DNA of 64,000 nt, taken from positions 136,849-200,848 of the forward strand of contig NZ_BMXI01000013.1 of the NCBI RefSeq assembly GCF_014651675.1, written 5' to 3'. The position numbers and the translations under genes are program-made. The notes below the pieces were generated by a model, which worked only from the letters and a program-made list of their open reading frames with translations, was not told the origin of the DNA and made no database searches. The DNA comes from Roseibacillus persicicus. GTDB lineage: Bacteria; Verrucomicrobiota; Verrucomicrobiia; Verrucomicrobiales; Akkermansiaceae. Positions 54,088-64,000 of the stretch are shown here, piece after piece. Within the stretch, counting starts at the first letter, position 1, and each line of letters starts with the position of its first letter.

Positions 54088-54792
54088 ATGAAATCGATTG
54101 CCCTACTTCTTGGTCTCACATGGGGGATGCTTTCTGCGGAGCCCGCTCTTCCCACAATCGATGGCACCGGTCCGGGGTGGGTGGATCTGACCAGCGAGGA
54201 CTTCGTAAACATCAATTGCGCGGAGGACACCTGGTCGTGGAAGGGCAACTCGGTTTCTTGCACTGGCCAACCGGTGGGGGTGATTGCCACCAAGGAAAAT
54301 TACACCAACTTCGAGCTCATTGTGGAGTGGTGCCACCACAAGCCAGCCGGGAATTCGGGAGTCTTCGTTTGGGGCATTCCGAGCATCCTGACCGCGATGA
54401 AAGAGGGTGAGGACAAGCGCGCCCTTCCTGCCGGAATTGAGGTGCAGGTTCTCGACCTCGACTACAAGACCAACTACGAGAAGGACGGCAAGGTCGCCGA
54501 TTGGTTCACTTGCCATGGAGATGTCTTTCCGGTTGCGGAGGCCAAGCTCACTCCTTTTGCCCCTCTTTCTCCCAACAAAAATCGCTCCTTTCCCACTGCC
54601 GAGACCACCAAGGGTCATGGCGAGTGGAACCACTACTACATCCGCTGCATCAATGGTGAAGTCCGTCTCTGGGTGAACGGGGTAGAGGTCTCGGGCGGCA
54701 ATCAGGCGGAGCCCGCGACCGGGCAGATTTGTCTCGAATCTGAGGGCTCGCCAATTGATTTTCGAAATCTGAAAATTCGAGTTCTGCCCTAG
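54088..54792 (+). CDS. DUF1080 (3-keto-disaccharide hydrolase-like) exported protein
   Basis: A 234-residue exported protein. The ATG at 54088 is preferred over a GTG at 54082; MKSIALLLGLTWGMLSAE is the signal peptide. The body matches the DUF1080/3-keto-disaccharide hydrolase family: WVDLTSEDFVNINCAEDTWSWKGNSVSCTG, ATKENYTNFELIVEWCHHKPAGNSGVFVWG, GIEVQVLDLDY, NHYYIRCINGEVRLWVNGVEVSGG and QICLESEGSPIDFRNLKIR. The concanavalin-like fold and the ending are canonical. Some members cleave glycosidic bonds of 3-keto sugars; the substrate here is unknown. Very common in Verrucomicrobiota and Planctomycetota. Confidence 0.9.
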   Translation: MKSIALLLGLTWGMLSAEPALPTIDGTGPGWVDLTSEDFVNINCAEDTWSWKGNSVSCTGQPVGVIATKENYTNFELIVEWCHHKPAGNSGVFVWGIPSILTAMKEGEDKRALPAGIEVQVLDLDYKTNYEKDGKVADWFTCHGDVFPVAEAKLTPFAPLSPNKNRSFPTAETTKGHGEWNHYYIRCINGEVRLWVNGVEVSGGNQAEPATGQICLESEGSPIDFRNLKIRVLP

Positions 54793-55032
54793 AACATGAA
54801 TCTCCTAGCGCCACCCAAGGAAAGTGATCTGATTCGAAGTGAGATTGGGTTCTTAAAAACCGGGCCTCCCTTTTGAGCTTGGCCTTGGTCGCGCTGTCGA
54901 ATGCCTGGCAGGCTCCGGGCCTTTGACAACGGAGAGTTTGAGCGGACCCTGGAAGGATTTCGCAACGAGCACGGGGTGAAACTTGGGGTAACCCGTCGAG
55001 GGCTGGAAGCAGGCAAGGATTAGGAAAAAGAA

Positions 55033-55066
55033 CCTCTGCCGCTCGCCAGCGACAGAGGCCTTTTTT
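55033..55066 (+). terminator. Intrinsic terminator
   Basis: CCTCTG-C-CGCT / AGCG-A-CAGAGG stem around a CGCC loop (one C-A mismatch), followed by CCTTTTTT. It is ten bases after the stop of a 40-codon frame (54901-55023) and about 240 bases after the DUF1080 gene, so it ends one of those two transcripts. Confidence 0.7.
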
Positions 55067-55403
55067 AGTTGGGGGAAGCGATGCGCGTTGCCATTCGGTA
55101 GCAGGGACCGGAATGGAAAAATTCTCTTCTCCGAGTCCATCGCACGTGGTGAATCCGCGTTGAACCCTCCAACCGGAATGGCTTTTCGCCTTTTCCAGAA
55201 ACATGAGAAAAAGGGGAGAATTCTCCAAGAGGCCGTCTGAAGAATGCCACGCGAGCTAGCTTGATACTAGATTGGCGAAGGGGTTGGTGGAGTGGACGTC
55301 TCGTCCTCTCATTTCGATTGTCGGGTGGACGAAACGTCCTCTCCACTCGCGCGATGGCTTCAGGGAAAAGCCCTTTGGCGATTCTCTTCTTCCTCTTCCG
55401 ATG

Positions 55404-55433
55404 GCCTTGGTCTCGCCCTCGAGACTAAGGCCG
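55404..55433. repeat. Near-perfect 13-base stem-loop downstream of pfkA
   Basis: GGCCTTGGTCTCG pairs with CGAGACTAAGGCC (one G-U pair) around the loop CCCT. It lies 70 bases beyond the pfkA stop on the minus strand. No T-run follows on either strand. Confidence 0.5.
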
Positions 55434-55444
55434 CGGTGAGGATG

Positions 55445-55462
55445 CCAATAATCGATTATTGG
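55445..55462. repeat. Perfect 18-base palindrome downstream of pfkA
   Basis: CCAATAATCGATTATTGG equals its own reverse complement, 41 bases beyond the pfkA stop. Together with the stem-loop at 55404-55433 and an imperfect inverted repeat at about 55290-55350 (GAGTGG...CGTCTCGTCC with GGACGAAACGTCC...CCACTC) it forms a compact cluster of palindromes. Confidence 0.5.
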
Positions 55463-55503
55463 GAGGAATGCGAAGACTGAAACGAGTTCACAGAGAGCTT
55501 TGC

Positions 55504-56469
55504 TTATCGGCAAAGAGGGCTGCAGAGCTTGAGGAGCTTTTCACCCATCACCGCTTTACCCTCCGCGACTTCGCGCACGCTGGTGGTGCCGTAGACGCCG
55601 TCCTGATAGGTCATGATGCGGCTGGTTTCGCCCCGTTGCAGGGAGTCAATCGCGTTGGTGGCAAAGTGGTAGGCCATGATGCGGTCGCGCACGGTCGGGG
55701 AGCCTCCACGCTGGGTGTGGCCGAGAACGGTGAGGCGGGCGTCCATTTTCAAGGTGTCGCCAATCCATCGCGTCAGGTAGTCGCCCATCTTGACCCCTTC
55801 CGCCACGATGGCGATGAGGTAGGTGCGGCCGTTTTCTTTCTCCAAGCGCATACGCTCACCCATCTGATCCAGGTCGTAATCGATCTCGGGAACGAGACAA
55901 ATTTCCGCTCCGCAAGCGAGGGAGCTGACCATGGCGAGATAGCCGCAATGGCGTCCCATGACCTCGATGACGAAGGCGCGGGAGAAGGAAGTCGCGGTGT
56001 CGCGAATGGAATCGACCGAGTTGAGAATGACATTCAGCGCAGTGTCGACGCCGAGACAGTAGTCGGTGCCGGGAATGTCGTTGTCGATGGTGGCGGGCAC
56101 GCCCGCAAAGGGGATGTCGAAATCGGCGTGAAACTGGTTGAGGGCATTAAAGGAGCCGTCGCCACCGATGACCACGAGCTTGCCAATCCCTTTGTCCTTC
56201 AGGTTCTTGTAGGCCACGGCCCGCATGTCGTAGTCGAAGAAGCGCTTGGAGCGGGAAGAACGCAAGACAGTGCCGCCACGGTGAAGAATGCCCGAGACAT
56301 CCTCGGGCTCAGCCTTCTTGATCTTGTCGTCAATGAGGCCGCGCAGACCGTCGTAGACTAGGTAGGGTTCCATTCCGTTGGCAATGGCGTAGTCCGTTGC
56401 ACACTTGATTGCGGGATTCATTCCCGCTGAATCTCCGCCAGAAGTCATGATGGCTACCCGTTCGCTCAT
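55504..56469 (-). CDS. pfkA: 6-phosphofructokinase
   Basis: ATP- or PPi-dependent phosphofructokinase that phosphorylates fructose-6-phosphate. The 321-residue protein has the family hallmarks MTSGGDSAGMNPAIKCA, RGGTVLRSSRS, VVIGGDGSFNAL, the catalytic loop VPATIDNDIPGTD, EVMGRHCGYLA (substrate contact) and VLGHTQRGGSPTVRDR. Length is normal for bacterial PfkA. In the GGDGS motif the residue after GGD is Gly, which in this superfamily goes with ATP use, although the phosphoryl donor cannot be settled without alignment. It lies downstream of a disrupted small membrane gene on the same strand. Confidence 0.93.
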   Translation of the reverse strand: MSERVAIMTSGGDSAGMNPAIKCATDYAIANGMEPYLVYDGLRGLIDDKIKKAEPEDVSGILHRGGTVLRSSRSKRFFDYDMRAVAYKNLKDKGIGKLVVIGGDGSFNALNQFHADFDIPFAGVPATIDNDIPGTDYCLGVDTALNVILNSVDSIRDTATSFSRAFVIEVMGRHCGYLAMVSSLACGAEICLVPEIDYDLDQMGERMRLEKENGRTYLIAIVAEGVKMGDYLTRWIGDTLKMDARLTVLGHTQRGGSPTVRDRIMAYHFATNAIDSLQRGETSRIMTYQDGVYGTTSVREVAEGKAVMGEKLLKLCSPLCR

Positions 56470-56524
56470 GGCGCTGTTGGTAGCAGTCTGTGAACCACGT
56501 GCAAGCCTGTGATGGCCTTTTCCG

Positions 56525-56701
56525 CTACATCACTTTGGCGGAAGCCCCGAGTAATGCGAGGATTACAAAGGCCATCATCCAAGCCATCACGAGCTGAAAA
56601 TTGAGGATGAGCGCGATGGCAAAGACGGAAATTCCGATGATGAGTACGCCGCGGACAGCTAGGCGACCGACCCGATCCTAGCATTGGAATTTCTTGTCCA
56701 T
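56525..56701 (-). pseudogene. Small two-helix membrane protein gene with an in-frame amber codon
   Basis: Reading the minus strand from an ATG at 56701 gives MDKKFQC, then TAG (56680-56678), then in the same frame DRVGRLAVRGVLIIGISVFA and on through AIALILNFQLVMAWMMAFVI to LLGASAKVM and a second TAG at 56525. The part after the amber is a plausible two-helix membrane protein, with no other ATG, GTG or TTG before its first helix. So the gene is either a nonsense mutant, translated from an unusual start, or affected by a sequencing error. The frame lies upstream of pfkA on the same strand, 55 bases away. Too short and interrupted to be found by ordinary gene calling. Confidence 0.5.
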
Positions 56702-56953
56702 TGGGGGAAAGATAGTCGGAGAGAGGGGGGAGACAATATCAAAGAGGAGAGGGCGGAATGACTCAAAGTCTCGCGGTCACCTCTCGATCTTCTGGAGTGC
56801 GCGCCGCTTGCTGCCGCTCTGGGAGGGGATGAGGAAGGTTCTTTCGCGTCCACCTGGAAGAGCAAAGCTTGCGTGCTCGACATCAAGGACTCTTCGAACC
56901 AAAGAGCGAAGACCCCCAAAAAACCAAGCCTGCCTCGACTCCCTCCAGCGCCT

Positions 56954-61833
<4,880 letters not shown>

Positions 61834-61998
61834 TCAAATAAGATTCCAAATTGCTAGCGAAGGACAAGCAGTCCCGCAAAGGTAATCGCCAAACCGACGT
61901 CCCCGATAGTCTCTTTTCGACAGAAATGTTGCGGTGACTCACCGGGGCCGGCAGCGAATTGGCTGGTAACGGGAATGCTTCTTGCTCTTCTTTAAACG

Positions 61999-62595
61999 AT
62001 GAAAATCGAGATTTCTTTACCCTCATGGTTGCTGGCTGATGTCGCCGCCCTCGATGAAGAGCAGTCCTGGGCCGCGGGAGAAGAGAGGATGGCGTGGGTT
62101 CTCTCCCTGGCGCGCCGCAATATTGAGGAGGAGTCTGGCGGACCGTTCGCCGCCGCGGTTTTCGAGAAAGAGTCCGGCCGTCTGGTCGCCGCAGGGGTCA
62201 ATCGCGTGATTCCGGCCTACACCTCCATCGCCCATGCGGAAACCGTCGCCCTCGCGCTGGCGCAGCAAAAGCTCAAGACCCACGACCTCGCCGCCGCCGG
62301 TCTGCCTGCGATGGAACTCGTCGCCTCCGCGCAACCTTGCATCCAATGCTTCGGCAACACCTGGTGGTCGGGGGTCAAGGGGCTCGTCATCGGCGCGCGC
62401 GCGGATGATGTGGAGTCCATCGTCGGCTTCCACGAAGGACCGTTGCCCGACGGTTGGCCCGACTTGTTAGAAAACCGCCCCGAACCTCTTCCCAACGTCT
62501 CGGTGACCCGCGACCTTCTCCGCGAAGAAGCCCGCGCCGTGCTCGCCCTCTACCGCGACTCCGGCGGCATGGTCTACAATGCGGGAGGGGAGTAG
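61999..62595 (+). CDS. Nucleoside deaminase (cytidine/deoxycytidylate deaminase family)
   Basis: Zinc-dependent deaminase of the CDA superfamily, 198 residues. The catalytic motif is AHAETVALA (zinc His and catalytic Glu) with PCIQCFGNTWWSG, the PCxxC zinc-binding pair. Surrounding segments, GGPFAAAVFEKESGRLVAAGVN and VKGLVIGARADDVESIVGF, resemble the guanine deaminase/TadA-like branch, so the substrate may be a free base, a nucleoside or a tRNA nucleotide; it is not settled here. It is divergent from the beta-galactosidase gene. Confidence 0.9.
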   Translation: MKIEISLPSWLLADVAALDEEQSWAAGEERMAWVLSLARRNIEEESGGPFAAAVFEKESGRLVAAGVNRVIPAYTSIAHAETVALALAQQKLKTHDLAAAGLPAMELVASAQPCIQCFGNTWWSGVKGLVIGARADDVESIVGFHEGPLPDGWPDLLENRPEPLPNVSVTRDLLREEARAVLALYRDSGGMVYNAGGE

Positions 62596-62734
62596 CCAAT
62601 CGGCGAACCCACGCATTCATTCTGGCCGGACAACCCCAAACGCTCTCAAACGCTCAAATCCTGCCCGCAAAGAAGCAGCGCCCACAACCCACCCGTCGCA
62701 CGCGCAGGGTTTGAGTGCAGAGAGTTGTTTGTCC

Positions 62735-63268
62735 CTACAACGGCTTCGGTTTGTAGATGAGAAAAGCCGGGGTCTCGAATTCAGCGCTCATCATCAAGGC
62801 AAAGCCAAGAGTCAACGGCTCGGTGTTTCTGAAAACCAATGCGTGATTGAATGGAATGACGCCTGGCATTTCTGATTCCAGTTTGACATCTGGATTGCGA
62901 GGCCCCGAAGAGTGACTGGCGCCATCGATTGTCAGGATAAGACTCGCAGAGCTCAGCTGCTGTCCGAGTTCCCACTTTCCATGAAGATGATAAGCGTTGG
63001 GTTCGAGAACGACTTCCCGCAGTCTCTCGTCCAGTCCAAGCATTGCGGAAGCAGGCACATCTCTCGCTTGAAAAGAACCATCCGGCTGAATTTCAATTTC
63101 CGAACTAATCGACGCATACCCAAGCTCGTTAGCGGGCGTCCCTTCCGAAGTATCGAGTAAATAGACCCCTACAAAATTCTCAGGCGATGGCTCAGAGGCT
63201 AGAGCCTCCTTCAAGTGTGGCTTCTCTCTGCGGGATAAACCGAATAAGTTGAGGATAAACTCTAGCAT
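62735..63268 (-). CDS. Conserved-looking protein of unknown function
   Basis: A 177-residue protein, ATG at 63268, with no recognised family. The first residues are weakly hydrophobic (MLEFILNLFGLSRREK); the body is predicted mostly beta (FVGVYLLDTSEGT, ASISSEIEIQPDGSFQARDV, ASLILTIDG). Base composition is less GC-rich than the neighbours. It lies alone between the deaminase and the SdpI-family gene. Confidence 0.5.
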   Translation of the reverse strand: MLEFILNLFGLSRREKPHLKEALASEPSPENFVGVYLLDTSEGTPANELGYASISSEIEIQPDGSFQARDVPASAMLGLDERLREVVLEPNAYHLHGKWELGQQLSSASLILTIDGASHSSGPRNPDVKLESEMPGVIPFNHALVFRNTEPLTLGFALMMSAEFETPAFLIYKPKPL

Positions 63269-63501
63269 GGTTAATTTTGGGACAATGATTCCAGAGCGAA
63301 CGTCGCAGCAGCCCCAATCCGCGCCGACTCAGCGCGCTTTCAATACTTCTACCTCGCACCTTCCTCCAGTCAATCCTCCAACCCGCCAGCGTGGTCGGAT
63401 TTGTGGTGCTGCGCATTGTTCTACAGGTCGTAGCCGTCGCCAGGGTAATGGAGCACCAGTTGAGTTAGCCGATTGAATCTTTGTGGCCCTTTCCAATCTT
63501 G

Positions 63502-63879
63502 CTACTCATCGCCTACTGAATGCCCATCGGAAAGTGGTCCAAGATTTGAAGTATAACGCGCAGAATATCGAACCATGAAATAAATTGCAGCACTGAGTGA
63601 AGCAAGATTCACAGCAGCAACCGACCAAGAGAACTGGTTGAGTAACGATTCAGGAACGAAAAATCCAAAAACGCCTGCGAGAATCAAAGGGAATCCAATC
63701 ATGGCGAAAATCATGCCCCCAATTTCATTGAGATGATACCACGAATCGTCAGACTGAAATGTTCGATTTGTTCTCATACCGAAGAAGCGATTCATCGGAA
63801 CCTTGTTATGAACAAGAGGGAGACAAGCTAGAAAAATAAGAACACCCGAGATTAGGAATGTGAAACTGAGTGCGATCAT
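63502..63879 (-). CDS. SdpI family membrane protein
   Basis: A 125-residue protein with three hydrophobic helices (FTFLISGVLIFLACLPL, GGMIFAMIGFPLILAGVFGFFV, SVAAVNLASLSAAIYFMV). Between the first two is MNRFFGMRTNRTFQSDDSWYHLNEIGG, the conserved MRTxxTxxSDxxWxxxNxxGG signature of the SdpI family. In Bacillus SdpI is the immunity/sensor protein for the SDP toxin, but most family members are short and of unknown role. It is isolated, with no SdpC-like partner in the remaining window. Confidence 0.85.
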   Translation of the reverse strand: MIALSFTFLISGVLIFLACLPLVHNKVPMNRFFGMRTNRTFQSDDSWYHLNEIGGMIFAMIGFPLILAGVFGFFVPESLLNQFSWSVAAVNLASLSAAIYFMVRYSARYTSNLGPLSDGHSVGDE

Positions 63880-64000
63880 ATCTTTGTAGAAGGTCTAGGC
63901 CGTGTGGACAAATTGGAAGCTTTTCAAAATCAGTAAATTCCGGCACTCTGTCGCTGCTTTGAAGAATAAAACGACAGAGATGCCGGACGTGCTTTATCAG

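Larger units (their letters stand above)
54793..55503. other. Large intergenic region with structured elements
   Basis: About 710 bases with no well-supported gene. It contains a 40-codon frame (54901-55023, MPGRLRAFDNGEFERTLEGF...) followed at once by an intrinsic terminator (55033-55066), then a region 55285-55462 with three inverted repeats, listed separately. The longer open frames on both strands here are Arg/Pro/Ser-rich and look like chance. Confidence 0.5.

Overview
The window looks like a chromosomal stretch from a marine or aquatic member of the Verrucomicrobiota (PVC group). That is inferred from family content: PEP-CTERM proteins ending in short Arg tails, very long exported proteins built from DUF11, SdrD-B, FG-GAP and beta-helix modules, a pseudokinase/FGE-sulfatase fusion, a GH63-type glucosidase, a DeoC/aldehyde dehydrogenase cluster, and few clear Shine-Dalgarno sites. 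No phylogenetic marker was read, so the assignment is tentative. No rRNA, tRNA, CRISPR array, prophage or insertion sequence was recognised.

Layout. 1-906 is the 3' part of selD. 1314-16832 holds a PEP-CTERM protein and then a 4,879-residue exported protein closed by a clear intrinsic terminator. 16910-27964 is almost all minus strand: pabB, an amidase, an exported protein, a pseudokinase/FGE protein, a TPR protein, a membrane/peroxiredoxin-like fusion, an AraC regulator, a 2Fe-2S ferredoxin and a glucosidase. One small lipoprotein gene in this stretch runs the other way. 28070-30654 carries an MlaD-type protein and a DUF4139 protein. 31045-34281 (minus) encodes both subunits of a 2-oxoacid:ferredoxin oxidoreductase with a toxin-antitoxin pair lying between them.

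34612-47114 (plus) is the most unusual block. A MASE1/LytS-type sensor kinase and a LytTR response regulator (ATGA overlap) are followed by two long paralogous beta-helix proteins. Both end in a cohesin-like, an Ig-like, an unnamed 'SAKTAW' and a dockerin-like module. A PEP-CTERM protein lies between them and an exported, divergent cyclophilin follows. It reads as a self-contained surface-protein locus with its own two-component system, although that regulatory link is inference.

47470-54792 contains a YihY/BrkB protein, a SEC-C protein, a small lipoprotein, then deoC, an aldehyde dehydrogenase, a toxin-antitoxin relic, a half-length aldehyde dehydrogenase and a DUF1080 protein. 55504-61833 (minus) holds pfkA, a small membrane gene carrying an in-frame amber codon, galK and an exported LacZ-type beta-galactosidase overlapping galK by ATGA. 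The galactose and glycolysis genes suggest that exported galactosidase feeds galactose to galactokinase and on to phosphofructokinase. The right end has a nucleoside deaminase, an unknown protein and an SdpI-family membrane protein.

Two minus-strand genes, pabB and the exported protein at 19496-20362, make best sense with CTG start codons. Domain calls come from reading the sequence and known family motifs; no database search was run.
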